The notes: generated by a model from the letters alone, not told the origin. A stretch of 54,756 bases of DNA from Rhodoplanes serenus (GCA_945893145.1 CAMDDZ010000035.1:1-54756); one strand, 5' to 3'. Shown: positions 44,193 to 54,509, numbered from the stretch's first letter. Numbers and translations are program-made.

Positions 44193-44618
44193 TCAGCTCA
44201 GCTTTTCCCAAGTCATCGTCCGTACGCTCATCCGGCCATCGACCGGGTCGGGATTGGGCCGCGTCGACAGATGCACGCGGTCGCCGTCGAAGCGCGCGAG
44301 CCGCACCTGATCGGTCCCGGTCCAGGCCTCGTTCCAGGAAATATCGACGTGGTGGGTGACCTCGTCGCCGTTCACCGTATAGGTGCCCGCATAGGCCAGC
44401 ACGCCCTGGAACAGCTCGGCGGCTTCCTCGGGCGTCGGCGCGAGTCCCGCCGGCTTCTTTCGGCCCTGGCGCGCGTTGATCACGATCATGCGGCCGTCGG
44501 GACCGTAGTTGATATAGCCCTGCGGATCGGCCCCCCAAATGTCGCGCTTCTCACCCGTTGCGACGTCCTCGGCCACCACCGCCAAAAGCCGCCACGTTCC
44601 GATCAGCCGTTCGTTCAT
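44193..44618 (-). CDS. Lipocalin-like domain protein
   Basis: The 141-residue soluble protein has the lipocalin-like domain pattern: LIGTWRLLAVVAEDVATGEKRDIWGADPQGYINYGPDGRMIVINARQGRKKP, an EEAAELFQGVLAYAGTYTVNGDEVTHHVDISWNEAWTGTDQVRLARFDGDRVHL core, and a WEKLS end. No signal peptide is seen from this start. The start at 44618 has a GGGAACG ribosome binding site; the frame continues upstream but into the prfB promoter. It is divergent from prfB, with a 111-base gap. Proteins of this type bind small hydrophobic ligands, but nothing is known here. A short GCTCA tandem repeat lies at its stop. Confidence 0.85.
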   Translation of the reverse strand: MNERLIGTWRLLAVVAEDVATGEKRDIWGADPQGYINYGPDGRMIVINARQGRKKPAGLAPTPEEAAELFQGVLAYAGTYTVNGDEVTHHVDISWNEAWTGTDQVRLARFDGDRVHLSTRPNPDPVDGRMSVRTMTWEKLS

Positions 44619-44729
44619 GCTCGTTCCCGGTTTGCTGCTTGCGGCGAAGTCTAGGGCGAGGCTGCTGGCGCGCGCAATCGCGGCAGCGTTGTTGCACTTG
44701 CGGGCCGCAGCCGCTAAATCCCTGGCATC

Positions 44730-45861
44730 ATGCGCGCAGAGATTCAGAACGTCGTCGAAGAGATCAAGCGGTCGGTCGGGCTGCTGAGGAGGCATCTTTG
44801 ACTTCGACAAGGCGAAGGCGCGGCTGGCCGAGCTGAATACGCAGGCCGAAGATCCCAATCTCTGGAACGACACCGCGCGCGCGCAACGCATCATGCAGGA
44901 GCGCACCGCGCTCGAGGACCAGCTCACCGCGTTCACGCGGATGCAGCAGGATCTCGACGATCAGCTCATGCTGCTCGAGATGGGCGAGGCCGAGAAGGAC
45001 CAGAAGGTCGTCACCGAAGCCGAAGAGGCGTTGAAGAAACTCCGCGCCGAAGGTGCGCGACGCGAGCTTGAGGCGCTGCTCTCGGGTGAAGCCGACGTCA
45101 ACGACTCCTACCTCGAAGTCCATGCCGGCGCCGGCGGTACCGAAAGCCAGGACTGGGCCGGCATGCTGTTTCGCATGTACACGCGCTGGGCCGAAAAGCA
45201 CCGTTTCAAGGTCGAGCTGATCGAAGAGACGCAAGGCGAGGCCGCGGGCATCAAGTCGGCCACCATTCAGGTCAAGGGCCGCAATGCCTATGGCTGGCTC
45301 AAGACCGAAGCGGGCGTGCATCGGCTGGTGCGCATCTCGCCGTTCGATTCCAATGCGCGGCGGCACACGTCGTTTGCCAGTGTCCAGGTCTATCCGGTGA
45401 TCGACGATCGCATCAAAATCGACATCCAAGAATCCGACGTGCGGGTCGACACCCTGCGCGCCGGCGGTGCCGGCGGTCAGCACGTCAACAAAACCGAGTC
45501 AGCGGTCCGGCTCACGCACATCCCGACCAACATCGTGGTCTATTGCCAGAATGACCGCTCGCAGCACCGCAACCGCGCGCAGGCCTGGGACATGCTGCGT
45601 GCGCGGCTCTACGAGCGGGAGCTGAAAATCCGTGAGCAGCAGGCGATCGCCGAGCAGGCCCTCAAGACTGAAATCGGCTGGGGCCACCAGATTCGTTCTT
45701 ACGTGCTGCAGCCGTATCAGATGGTGAAAGACCTGCGCACCGGAACAACGTCGCCCACGCCCTCCGACGTGCTCGATGGCGATCTCGATCCGTTCATGGA
45801 ATCGGAACTCGCGCGCCGCACCTTTGGCGGCGGTCCCGATGCGATCGAAGACGTCGAATAA
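44730..45861 (+). CDS. prfB: Peptide chain release factor 2 (with programmed +1 frameshift)
   Basis: RF2 terminates translation at UGA and UAA. The gene starts at ATG 44730; after 23 codons the ribosome meets TGA at 44799-44801 and must slip by +1 to continue (GAC at 44800), giving a 376-residue protein, the normal RF2 length. The parts are a helical N-terminus ([23 protein letters not shown]), the stop-codon recognition SPF motif ([15 protein letters not shown]), and the peptidyl-hydrolysis GGQ loop ([21 protein letters not shown]). The slip sequence CTTTGAC follows AGGAGG-CAT, matching the E. coli-type signal. Frameshifting falls when RF2 is plentiful, so the gene regulates itself. Confidence 0.97.
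44787..44802 (+). promoter_or_regulatory. prfB programmed +1 frameshift signal
   Basis: An internal Shine-Dalgarno sequence AGGAGG (44787-44792) lies three bases before CTT (44796-44798), which is followed by the in-frame TGA (44799-44801) and C (44802). The spacing matches the E. coli RF2 frameshift site, where the stop is read by RF2 itself; low RF2 gives more slippage and more RF2. Confidence 0.95.
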
Positions 45862-46053
45862 GCCTGCAATTTGAGTCGTTTCTTCGCCGGTGCCGATACC
45901 GGGCCTTCAGCCTGTGCATTTATTGCCGGGAACGCCGCGTTTTTGGGCAGGGCCGCCCAGGAACCAACGCTTTGGCGGAGCGTTCTCCTCCGGTTTCCAT
46001 TGGCCAGGGCGTGCTATGCGGCGATGGAACTCGTCAAAAGAGGAAGGAAAACC

Positions 46054-46158
46054 ATGTGGATCGCACTCTTTTCGATCGCTACCGCGACTGCCATCTGCTT
46101 GAGCGTCGCGGCTGTCATGGTTCAGGCGAACGGCCAGGGCGAATCTCTGCGTGGCTGA
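46054..46158 (+). CDS. Small single-pass membrane protein, 34 residues
   Basis: An ORF with a strong AGGAAGG ribosome binding site (46041-46047) starts at ATG 46054 and ends at TGA 46156-46158. The product is almost one membrane helix (WIALFSIATATAICLSVAAVMV) with a short QANGQGESLRG tail. A terminator follows at 46214-46247. Longer frames in phase (from 45871) add a stretch that does not look like protein. It is unrecognised, but the site, composition and terminator support a real gene. Confidence 0.6.
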   Translation: MWIALFSIATATAICLSVAAVMVQANGQGESLRG

Positions 46159-46213
46159 ACTTGCGTGGTGACTGACTGATTTGACACTGGGTTGAATGAG
46201 CACACGTGAAACT

Positions 46214-46247
46214 AAAAAGGGCGGCCTCGAAAGGCCGCCCCTTTTTT
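46214..46247. terminator. Bidirectional intrinsic terminator
   Basis: A 9-base stem GGGCGGCCT/AGGCCGCCC (46219-46227, 46232-46240) with a CGAA loop is preceded by AAAAA and followed by CTTTTTT. It lies between the small membrane protein gene and the convergent M23 peptidase. Confidence 0.93.
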
Positions 46248-46275
46248 GCGTGTCAGTTGGGAAAATTTCGGCGCG

Positions 46276-47604
46276 TTATAAGCCGCCAAGCCGAATTCCG
46301 GCGCGCAGGAATTTCTGCGGATCGACCGGAACGTCGTCGATGCGCGTCTCATAGTGCAGGTGCGGGCCGGTCGAGCGCCCGGTGGAACCGACCTTGCCGA
46401 TGGTCTGTCCGATCCGCACGATCTGTCCAACCTTTACGTCGATCTCGGACAAGTGCCCATAGCGGGTCGTAATGCCGTTGCCGTGATCGATTTCGATCAT
46501 TTTGCCGTAGCCGCCGTTCCATCCCGCGGCCACCACCTTGCCGGTTGCGGTGGCGCGGACCGGGTCGCCGAAGGCGCTGCGGAAATCGAGGCCGGAGTGC
46601 ATCGCGGCGCCGCGGCCGAACGGATCGCTGCGGACGCCGAAGCTTGAGGTGAGGTCGATCTCGCCGAGGATCGGCTTTCGCACCGGCACTGTGGTGAGCG
46701 TGCGGCTGAGCCGCTCGACGTGGGTGCGCGCCAGCTTGATGCGGAACAGCTGGCGCTCGAATGCACTGGCGTTGGCGGGCAGCGTCACCGGCACGAAGGG
46801 TCCGCCGACGCCGACTTGCGGTTTCGGCGCTTTGCCCGGATCGAAGCCGAGATCCATGAGCACGCGGCGCATGCGATTGAACTTGCTGTCGTAGCCTTCT
46901 TCGAGCGTATTGAGTGCTGCGGTCTGTCGCGCCTCGACACGGTCGAGCGAGGACGCCAGCCGCGCCAGCGTCGCCTCGATTCCGGCAACCGGCCTGGCGG
47001 AAGCGAGCTGACGCCCCGGCGTGCTGGCAGGAAGTCCGCGTGACTCAAGCCGCGCCTCGCGGTCGGGCGGCACCACGAAGATCACCGTGTCGCTGATGGG
47101 CGAGGGCTTGGCGGGGCTCGTCGCCATCGGCTCGGGAGCCGGCGCCGGGCGGTTGCGGCTGATCGATCCGGTCGGCGCCGGATCCGGAACGCCGGTCAAT
47201 GTCGACGAGCGCGACTCCAGCGTCGCCTGCCGCCGCGTGATCTGCTCGAGCCGCTGCTCGAATTGCTCCTGGTCGAGCAACTGGCGGCTGGTGATGCGAT
47301 CGACCTGCGCCCGCAGTTCGGCGATGCGGTCCTCGTAGGCGAATTGCTGCTCGGCGTGGCGTGCGATCAGCCGCGTCAGCACGTCGTCACGGAACGCGAA
47401 GTAGCTGCCGGTCGCAAGCGACCAGCCCGCCATGATGACGACACTGCCGACCGCAACCCAGAAGGTGACCGGCCCGAGCCGCAATTGGCGGCCCGCGTGC
47501 CCGAATATGTATTCGGCCCGGCTTGTCGCGTGGCGCGGAGCTTGTTGCTCCACGACCCGTCCTGAATCGGCGCGGTGATTCCGGCCCTTGGAACGATGTT
47601 GCAT
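46276..47604 (-). CDS. M23-family (LytM/gametolysin-type) peptidoglycan metallopeptidase
   Basis: A 442-residue inner-membrane protein: a short cytoplasmic start, one helix (VTFWVAVGSVVIMAGWSLATG), a coiled coil (about 75-130, EQQFAYEDRIAELRAQVDRIT...), a Pro-rich linker, and a C-terminal M23 domain with HSGLDF (zinc His and Asp) and HLHYE. It would cut stem-peptide cross-links in the periplasm, with roles in cell division or envelope remodelling; it could also be an activator of an amidase, as for EnvC-type proteins, but its catalytic residues are intact. The start at 47604 precedes the membrane helix; a longer frame to 47646 exists. Confidence 0.92.
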   Translation of the reverse strand: MQHRSKGRNHRADSGRVVEQQAPRHATSRAEYIFGHAGRQLRLGPVTFWVAVGSVVIMAGWSLATGSYFAFRDDVLTRLIARHAEQQFAYEDRIAELRAQVDRITSRQLLDQEQFEQRLEQITRRQATLESRSSTLTGVPDPAPTGSISRNRPAPAPEPMATSPAKPSPISDTVIFVVPPDREARLESRGLPASTPGRQLASARPVAGIEATLARLASSLDRVEARQTAALNTLEEGYDSKFNRMRRVLMDLGFDPGKAPKPQVGVGGPFVPVTLPANASAFERQLFRIKLARTHVERLSRTLTTVPVRKPILGEIDLTSSFGVRSDPFGRGAAMHSGLDFRSAFGDPVRATATGKVVAAGWNGGYGKMIEIDHGNGITTRYGHLSEIDVKVGQIVRIGQTIGKVGSTGRSTGPHLHYETRIDDVPVDPQKFLRAGIRLGGL

Positions 47605-47784
47605 CGACGCTCCCCATCCGGACCTCGTTTCCCGAGGCCGGCGCATCTGGGAGCGATTTCAGCCCTGCATGGTTAATATTTCCCGAACAAGACCTGGAAA
47701 ATGCGCCGGATCGTGAATGATCGGTGCATAGGTCGTTCGGGCGCGGGGGGTCGTCGCGGAGGGTTTCGCTATAGCGCCTTTTCG

Positions 47785-48255
47785 CTAAAGGGCCTTGGCG
47801 GCGGCCAGAACCTCATCGGCGTGGCCCGGAACCCGGACCTTCTCCCAGACCTGGGCGATCCGCCCGTCCGGCCCGATCAGGTAGGTGTTGCGCAGTATCC
47901 CCATGTATTTGCGCCCATACATCGATTTCTCCGCCCACACCCCATAGGCCTCGAGCATCGCGTGGGTCTCGTCCGACCCGAGCGCAATCGTGAGCTTGTG
48001 TTTGGCCTTGAACTTGTCCTGCGCTTTCACCGGGTCGGCGGAGACGCCGAGAATGGCAGTATTGGCCCGCGTGAACGCAGGCTTGAGCTTGGAAAAATCC
48101 ATGGCCTCGCGGGTACAACCCGAGGTGTCAGCTCTGGGATAGAAGTAAACGACAAGTTTCTGCCCGCTGAAATCCGCCAGCGAAACCTTGCCCCCGCCGT
48201 CGCACGGCAGTGCAAAGCGGGGGGCCTTCGCACCTGCGACAAGCTTTGTAGCCAT
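47785..48255 (-). CDS. bcp: Bcp/PrxQ-type peroxiredoxin
   Basis: The 156-residue protein reduces peroxides. The active site is FYPRADTSGCTREA with the peroxidatic Cys47 and Thr44. Bcp/PrxQ proteins often carry a resolving Cys five residues after the first; here that position (52) is Met, so this protein is likely of the 1-Cys type or uses Cys18 or a partner thiol for recycling. Start ATG 48255 has GGAAGG upstream. It is divergent from the AsmA-like gene (178-base gap). No thioredoxin gene is nearby. Confidence 0.93.
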   Translation of the reverse strand: MATKLVAGAKAPRFALPCDGGGKVSLADFSGQKLVVYFYPRADTSGCTREAMDFSKLKPAFTRANTAILGVSADPVKAQDKFKAKHKLTIALGSDETHAMLEAYGVWAEKSMYGRKYMGILRNTYLIGPDGRIAQVWEKVRVPGHADEVLAAAKAL

Positions 48256-48433
48256 ATGGCCTTCCTTTCGTCGCTTTCCCCGGGTCAATCAGAGCCCAGG
48301 CAGCAGCGCGGCCTGGGGAGGGCGCTGGTGACCCATTGGGATTTCGTGGGAAATCCCCAAGCGCGCAAAATCGAATCGACATGCCGGCCGGGACCGGCAT
48401 CATACCGGCGGACGAGGGGACGCCCGATCGGGG

Positions 48434-51400
48434 ATGACGGATCACAATAGCAGTACGCGCGACAACGCGCTGCAAGAGCTGGAAGCTGCATTGCTGTCGC
48501 ACCGGCGCGCGGAAGACGCGCCTGAGCGCCCGTCCGCGCCTGCGCCCAAGCCGCGGCGAAAACGCCGGTTTGGTTTCCCCCGCTTCCGGCTGTCGTTCAA
48601 TCCCTGGTTTCTGTTCGGCCGTGGCCATCCGATTTTGCGCAAGCTCGCCATCGTTTTTGTGGCGCTCGTGGGATTGGGCGCGCTTGGTGTCGGCGCGCTG
48701 TGGTGGCGCCTCTCCAGCGGACCGATCGAGCTCGATCTCGCAACGCCATGGCTGACTGCGGCGATCGACGAGAATTTCGGCAACCGCTACCGCATTCAGG
48801 TCGGCGGCACGCAGCTTGAACGTGACGCCAGTGGCCACACCGCCATCCGGTTGCGCAACATCGTGGTGCGCGACGCCACCGGCACCATTGTGGCGGCGGC
48901 GCCAAAGGCCGAGGTCGGCCTATCCGGCACCAGCTTGCTGGTGGCCCGGCCGCGCGCCCAAAGCTTTCGGCTGGTCGATACCGAAATGGTGGTCCGCATC
49001 GAGGCCGACGGCACCGTTGCGATCTATGCGGGCGCCGAACAGCCCTTCACGCGGATCGCGCCGGCCGGATTGTCGGCGTCTCCGTCGAGGAATTTCGCGC
49101 TTCAATCGGTGGCCGAACGCAGCGTTCTGGCGAATGTCGCGGGCGTGATCGCCTGGATCGACAGCATTGGCGCGCTCGGACGCGCTGACAATGCCGAAAG
49201 CGCGGCCAGCTTCGATGGGCACAGTCTGAATGAAGTTGGCATTGCAAACGGCAGCCTCACCATCGACGACCGCCGCAGCGGCCAGCAATGGACACTCAGC
49301 CAAATCAATCTGCGTCTGATCCGTCCGAAGGAGGGCGGCACCGTGCTGAGCGTCGGCTCGGACCGCGAAAAACGGCCTTGGCTGTTGAACGCGGCGCTGG
49401 GGCCCGCACCTGGGCGGCCTGGCCACCGGCTGCTGCATGTTGAGGCGCGCAAGCTGCCGATGGACGATGTGCTGGCGCTCCGCATGGCCGAGGGCGGGCT
49501 GGAAGCCGACACCCTGGTGTCCGGCATGGTGCAGGCCGACCTCGCCGAGGACGGCATGCCGCAGATCGTTACCGGCACGCTCATCGCCGAGGGCGGCTCG
49601 ATCGGGCGCGCCGGCGTCACCCAAGGCCGGCTCGATCTCACCGGCGCAGAGTTTGGCATCGACTGGGACATCGCGCGCGGCACATTGCGCGTGCCGTTCA
49701 AGATCGCGTCGGGCAACACCCGTATCGCTCTGCGTTCGGAATTCGCCGCGCCCGCGCAGCCAGGCGGCAACTGGCTGTTCGCCATCGGCGCCGGGTGGAT
49801 CGTGCTCGACCCGGTCACGCCCGAAGACGAGGGACTGATCTTCAAGCGCGTCGTGGTGCGCGGCGCCATCGATCTGGGCCGGCGGCGCATCGTCCTGCAG
49901 CAAGCCGACCTCGGCACCAAAGATCTGGGCAGCACCGACGCCAAGGATGTCAGCATCGCGGTGTCGGGCAATTTCGACTACGGCGGCGATGCGAGGCTGG
50001 CGGTTGGCATTGTCGGCAATCAGATGAGCGTTGCGGCGCTCAGGCGACTGTGGCCGGTGTTCATTGCGCCGCCGGTGCGCGAATGGACGCTCGCGCACAT
50101 CACGGGCGGCACGGTCGAGAAATTTGAGATCGCCACCAACGCGCCATTGGCCACGTTGCAGCCGAATGGTCCACCGCTCCCCGAGGCCGGCCTGTCGGTC
50201 AACATCGTTGCAACCGGGACCACGTTGCAGCCGGTCGCGGGCCTGCCAACGATCCGCGATGCCGACCTCACGGTGCGCATGACCGGGCGCACCGCCACTG
50301 TCACGCTCGGAAAAGGCACCATCGATGTCTCGCCGGGGCGCAGGCTCGCGCTCACCAATGGCGTATTCGAGGTGCCGGATCTGTCGGTGGCTACGCCGCC
50401 GGCACGCATCAGGTTCAAGCTGGACGGCACAATTCCGGCCGCCGCCGAGGTGTTGGCCCTGGAGCGTTTGCGCGAATTTTCCGGCACGCCGTTCGATCCG
50501 GCGACCACGCGCGGCACGGTCAGCGCCCAAGTCAGCCTCGCACTGCCGATGCGCCCGGACCTGCCGCGCGGCGCCACCACCTACAATATCGCCGTTGAGC
50601 TTGCGAATTTCAGCGCCGACAAGATGCTGTTCGGCCAGAAGGTCGAAGCGCAAATCTTGCGCGTCAGCGCCACCAACCTGCGCTACGAGATCAAGGGCGA
50701 CGTCAAGATCGGCGGCACTCCGGCGCAGATCGAATATCGCAAGGTTGTCACCGAACCCGATTCCGAACTCCGGCTGTTTGCGACGCTCGACGAGGCGGCG
50801 CGCACGCGGCTTGGCCTCGATCTCGGCCCGGCCGTCATCGGGCCCATGCCGGTGAAGCTCAATGGCCGCATCGGGGCTAACGAGAAAGACAGCAAATTCA
50901 CCGTTGAGGCCGATCTGACGCCGACGAAAATCGACAACCTGCTACCCGGCTGGATCAAGCCGTCCGGGAAGCTCGCGCGCGCCTCCTTCACGTTGGTCCG
51001 CGACAAGAATTCGACCCGCTTCGACGACCTGTTGATCGATGGCCAGGGCGTGCTGGTCAAAGGCTCCGTCGAGCTCGACGGCAACAGCGACATCCTGTCG
51101 GTCAATTTCCCGGTGTTCGCCACCTCCGACGGCGACAAGACCTCGCTCATTGCCGATCGCGGTGCCGACGGCGCGTTGCGCGTGGTCATGCGCGGCAACA
51201 TCTATGACGGCCGCAACTTCGTGCGCGCCGCCATGAGCGGGCCGACCGACGCCAAGAACCGGCCGAAGCACTTCGATCTCGATCTCGATATCAAGATTGG
51301 CGTTGTGGCGGGTCACAACGGCGAAACCCTGCGCGGCCTCGAATTGCGAATGACGCGCCGCGGCGGCCGCATCCGCACATTCACTCTGAACGCCAAGATT

Positions 51401-52063
51401 GGCCGCGACACGCCGCTGCTCGGCGAGATGCGGACGCGCATCGCCAACGGCCGTCAGGTGGTCTATTTCGAGACCGGCGACGCCGGCGCGCTGTTCCGCT
51501 TTACCGATCTCTATTCACGCATGCTGGGCGGCAAAATGTGGATCGGCATGGATCCGCCGTCGGCCGACCAGGCGCCTCAGGAAGGCATCGTGAGCCTCAG
51601 CAACTTCGCCATCCGCGGCGAAAATACGCTCGACACCGTGGTGTCCAATGCACCCGCCGGTACCGTCGCGGTGCGAAATCAGGTCGATTTCGCGCAGGCG
51701 CGCGCCGATTTCACCCGCTTTCCGGGGCGGATGGTGATCCGCGACGGCGTAGTGAAAGGGCCCATCGTCGGCGCCACGATGGAAGGCCAGATCGACTATG
51801 GCCATGACGCGGTGAGCGTGCGCGGCACGCTGGTGCCGCTCTATGGTCTCAACAACATTTTCGGCCAGTTGCCGATCTTCGGGCCGATCCTCGGCGGCAG
51901 CAACGAAGGCGTGTTCGGCATCACCTATGAGGTGACAGGCACGACCACCGAGCCGCGTCCGCAGGTCAATCCGATTTCGGCGATCGCGCCAGGCGTGCTG
52001 CGCAAGTTCTTTGAATTCCGCGACCCGAATGCGGACCGGTTCACCGAGCCGCCGGCGCGCTAA
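48434..52063 (+). CDS. Large AsmA/YhdP-like protein (DUF3971)
   Basis: The 1209-residue protein has a basic cytoplasmic start (PRRKRRFGFPRFRLSFNPW), one membrane helix (LAIVFVALVGLGALGVGALWW, about 72-92), and a very long beta-rich periplasmic region typical of the DUF3971/AsmA group, which ends in the AsmA-C-like segment (DYGHDAVSVRGTLVPLYGLNNIFGQLPIFGPILGG). In E. coli such proteins (YhdP, TamB) bridge the periplasm and move phospholipids to the outer membrane; the same role is a fair inference here. It is a single gene, with the start ATG preceded by GGGGA. Confidence 0.88.
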   Translation: MTDHNSSTRDNALQELEAALLSHRRAEDAPERPSAPAPKPRRKRRFGFPRFRLSFNPWFLFGRGHPILRKLAIVFVALVGLGALGVGALWWRLSSGPIELDLATPWLTAAIDENFGNRYRIQVGGTQLERDASGHTAIRLRNIVVRDATGTIVAAAPKAEVGLSGTSLLVARPRAQSFRLVDTEMVVRIEADGTVAIYAGAEQPFTRIAPAGLSASPSRNFALQSVAERSVLANVAGVIAWIDSIGALGRADNAESAASFDGHSLNEVGIANGSLTIDDRRSGQQWTLSQINLRLIRPKEGGTVLSVGSDREKRPWLLNAALGPAPGRPGHRLLHVEARKLPMDDVLALRMAEGGLEADTLVSGMVQADLAEDGMPQIVTGTLIAEGGSIGRAGVTQGRLDLTGAEFGIDWDIARGTLRVPFKIASGNTRIALRSEFAAPAQPGGNWLFAIGAGWIVLDPVTPEDEGLIFKRVVVRGAIDLGRRRIVLQQADLGTKDLGSTDAKDVSIAVSGNFDYGGDARLAVGIVGNQMSVAALRRLWPVFIAPPVREWTLAHITGGTVEKFEIATNAPLATLQPNGPPLPEAGLSVNIVATGTTLQPVAGLPTIRDADLTVRMTGRTATVTLGKGTIDVSPGRRLALTNGVFEVPDLSVATPPARIRFKLDGTIPAAAEVLALERLREFSGTPFDPATTRGTVSAQVSLALPMRPDLPRGATTYNIAVELANFSADKMLFGQKVEAQILRVSATNLRYEIKGDVKIGGTPAQIEYRKVVTEPDSELRLFATLDEAARTRLGLDLGPAVIGPMPVKLNGRIGANEKDSKFTVEADLTPTKIDNLLPGWIKPSGKLARASFTLVRDKNSTRFDDLLIDGQGVLVKGSVELDGNSDILSVNFPVFATSDGDKTSLIADRGADGALRVVMRGNIYDGRNFVRAAMSGPTDAKNRPKHFDLDLDIKIGVVAGHNGETLRGLELRMTRRGGRIRTFTLNAKIGRDTPLLGEMRTRIANGRQVVYFETGDAGALFRFTDLYSRMLGGKMWIGMDPPSADQAPQEGIVSLSNFAIRGENTLDTVVSNAPAGTVAVRNQVDFAQARADFTRFPGRMVIRDGVVKGPIVGATMEGQIDYGHDAVSVRGTLVPLYGLNNIFGQLPIFGPILGGSNEGVFGITYEVTGTTTEPRPQVNPISAIAPGVLRKFFEFRDPNADRFTEPPAR

Positions 52064-52073
52064 GCCCGCAGCC

Positions 52074-53327
52074 TTACACCGGCTTCAGCAATACGTGCCG
52101 CTTTTTGCCGAGCGATAGCTTGATCACACCCTCGGGCGTCAAGTCCTTCTGCGTCAGCATCAGCTTTTCGTCGGTCACCGTCGCGTCGTTGGCTTTGAGA
52201 CCGCCGCCTTTGATCTGACGGCGCGCCTCGCCGTTCGATGCAACCAACGCAGCTTTGACGAAGGCGGCCAGAACGCCGAGCCCCTGATCGAGCTCGGCGC
52301 GTGCGATTTCCACCGTCGGAAGCGTTTCGGCGAGCCCACCGCCCTCGAACGTCTTGCGCGCGGTTTCGGCGGCCTCATCGGCCAAGGCGCGGCCATGCAC
52401 CAGCGCGGTGGCTTCCGTCGCCAGCACCTTCTTGGCCTCGTTGAGCTCGGCACCCTGTAGCGCCGCGAGGCGGGCGATCTCGTCGAGCGGCATAACGGTG
52501 AACAGCTTGAGGAAGCGGCCGACGTCGCCGTCCTCGGTGTTGCGCCAGTACTGCCAGTAGGCATACGGGCTTACCAGATCGGCGTTGAGCCACACCGCTC
52601 CCGCCGCGGTCTTTCCCATCTTGGCGCCGGACGACGTGGTGATGAGCGGCGAAGTCAGCGCGAACAGTTGCGCGTTGGCCATGCGGCGGCCCAGATCGAT
52701 GCCGTTGACGATGTTGCCCCATTGGTCGGAGCCGCCCATTTGCAGCACGCAGCCGGTGCGCTTATGCAGCTCGACGAAATCGTAGGCCTGCAAGATCATG
52801 TAGTTGAACTCGAGAAATGATAGCTCTTGCTGACGCTCGAGGCGGAGCTTGACCGAGTCGAACGACAGCATCCGGTTGACCGAAAAGTGCCGCCCGACGT
52901 CGCGCAGGAAATCGATGTAATTCAGCGAATTCAGCCAGTCGGCATTGTTCGCCATGACGGCGTTGCCGCCTGCGCCCTCGAATTTGAGGAATTTCGAGAA
53001 GACCGCGCGGATGCCCTTCAAGTTGTCGTTGATGATCTCGTCGGTGAGAATGCGGCGGCTCTCGTCCTTGCCGGATGGATCGCCGACCCGCGTTGTGCCG
53101 CCGCCCATCAGTGCGATCGGCCGATGGCCGGTCTGCTGCATCCAGTGCAGCATCATGATCGGCAGCAGCGAACCGACGTGCAGCGACGCCGCCGTGCAGT
53201 CGAATCCGATGTAGGCGGTGATCGCCTTCGACTTGGCCAGCGTATCGAGCGCGTCCGGCTCCGACACCTGGTGGATGAAACCGCGGCTCGCCAGCACGTT
53301 GAGAAAATCGGATTTGTAGGCGCTCAT
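52074..53327 (-). CDS. tyrS: Tyrosyl-tRNA synthetase
   Basis: It charges tRNA-Tyr. The 417-residue class I synthetase has the HIGH motif as HVGS (residues 50-53, [22 protein letters not shown]), the ribose-binding GGSDQWGN segment, KMSKS as KMGKT ([10 protein letters not shown]), and a C-terminal S4 domain ([21 protein letters not shown]). The start at 53327 (MSAYKSDF) is preferred; an in-frame extension to 53378 has no support. It is divergent from anmK with 65 bases between the two start codons. Confidence 0.97.
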   Translation of the reverse strand: MSAYKSDFLNVLASRGFIHQVSEPDALDTLAKSKAITAYIGFDCTAASLHVGSLLPIMMLHWMQQTGHRPIALMGGGTTRVGDPSGKDESRRILTDEIINDNLKGIRAVFSKFLKFEGAGGNAVMANNADWLNSLNYIDFLRDVGRHFSVNRMLSFDSVKLRLERQQELSFLEFNYMILQAYDFVELHKRTGCVLQMGGSDQWGNIVNGIDLGRRMANAQLFALTSPLITTSSGAKMGKTAAGAVWLNADLVSPYAYWQYWRNTEDGDVGRFLKLFTVMPLDEIARLAALQGAELNEAKKVLATEATALVHGRALADEAAETARKTFEGGGLAETLPTVEIARAELDQGLGVLAAFVKAALVASNGEARRQIKGGGLKANDATVTDEKLMLTQKDLTPEGVIKLSLGKKRHVLLKPV

Positions 53328-53392
53328 CGGCTGTCCTCTCTGCGGGCGCTGGTGTAACAGGTCCGGCGTCGGATTCAACCGACGGGGCTGGA

Positions 53393-54505
53393 GTGAGGGC
53401 CGTGCGCGCCATTGGGCTGATGAGCGGGACCTCGCTCGACGGGGTGGATGCGGCCGTCATCGAGACCGACGGCGAACGCATCGAAGGCTTCGGGCCGGTC
53501 GAGTACCGGCCGTATCGGGAACAGGAGCGCGACCTGCTGCGGCGGGCGCTCGCCGAAGCCGCCGGGCTGACCGACCGCAACGCCCGGCCGGGCGTGCTGG
53601 CCGAAGCCGAAGCGCTGACCACGCGCATCCACGCCGAGGCGGTCGAAGAATTGCTGCTCCGCCACCGCATCGCCGCGCGCGACATCGCGGTGATCGGGTT
53701 TCACGGCCAGACCGTGATCCATCGGCCGCAGGAAAAACTCACCGTGCAGATCGGCGATGGCGCCGCGTTGGCGAAGCGGCTTGGCATTGCGGTGGCGTTC
53801 GATTTTCGCGCCGCCGACGTGGCGGCGGGCGGGCAGGGCGCGCCGCTCGTGCCGGTGTTTCACCGCGCCATCGTGCAAACGCTCGATCGCCCGCATCCGG
53901 TGGCGGTGCTCAACATCGGCGGCGTCGCCAACGTCACCTATGTGGACGGCGGGCCCGACCCGATCGCCTGCGACACCGGACCCGGCAACGCATTGATCGA
54001 CGACTTCATGCGGGCACGCACCGGGGCGCCCTATGACGACAACGGCGACGTGGCGGCGACCGGGCGGCCCGACGCGCGTTTCATCGCGCGCGTGCTCGAC
54101 CATCCATTCTTCGACGCCAGGCCGCCAAAGTCGCTCGATCGCAATTCATTTGCGTTCGCCAACATCGGGTTGCCGGAGTTCTCGGTACAGGATGGCGCCG
54201 CGACCCTATCGGCGCTGACCGTCGCGGCCGTGGCGCGTGTGCTGCCACATCTGCCGCAGCCGCCGCGCGCATGGATCGTTGGTGGCGGTGGCGCGCGCAA
54301 TCGAACGCTGATGAACATGCTGGCGGAAACGCTATCGCCCGCGACAGTCGAGACCGCCGATCAAGCCGGCTGGTCGGCGGATGCGCTGGAGGCGCAGGCT
54401 TTTGCATTTCTCGCGGTGCGAGCGTTGCGCGGCCTGCCGATCACGTTTCCGGCCACGACCGGCGTGCCCCAGCCGCTCGCCGGTGGCGTCGTGGCGAAGC
54501 CCTAG
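53393..54505 (+). CDS. anmK: Anhydro-N-acetylmuramic acid kinase
   Basis: AnmK phosphorylates and opens 1,6-anhydroMurNAc, returning peptidoglycan turnover products to the cytoplasmic pool. The 370-residue protein has the ASKHA-fold signatures: [22 protein letters not shown] (phosphate loop), [50 protein letters not shown] (catalytic Asp) and [18 protein letters not shown]. It starts with GTG at 53393. A REP-like repeat follows the stop. The window also holds AmiC and an M23 peptidase, which could supply the same pathway. Confidence 0.96.
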   Translation: MRAVRAIGLMSGTSLDGVDAAVIETDGERIEGFGPVEYRPYREQERDLLRRALAEAAGLTDRNARPGVLAEAEALTTRIHAEAVEELLLRHRIAARDIAVIGFHGQTVIHRPQEKLTVQIGDGAALAKRLGIAVAFDFRAADVAAGGQGAPLVPVFHRAIVQTLDRPHPVAVLNIGGVANVTYVDGGPDPIACDTGPGNALIDDFMRARTGAPYDDNGDVAATGRPDARFIARVLDHPFFDARPPKSLDRNSFAFANIGLPEFSVQDGAATLSALTVAAVARVLPHLPQPPRAWIVGGGGARNRTLMNMLAETLSPATVETADQAGWSADALEAQAFAFLAVRALRGLPITFPATTGVPQPLAGGVVAKP

Positions 54506-54509
54506 ATTC

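Noticed and set aside
45871..46053. Longer start for the small protein at 46054
   Set aside because: The added 61 residues have no clear hydrophobic or motif pattern, and the strong ribosome binding site is just before 46054.
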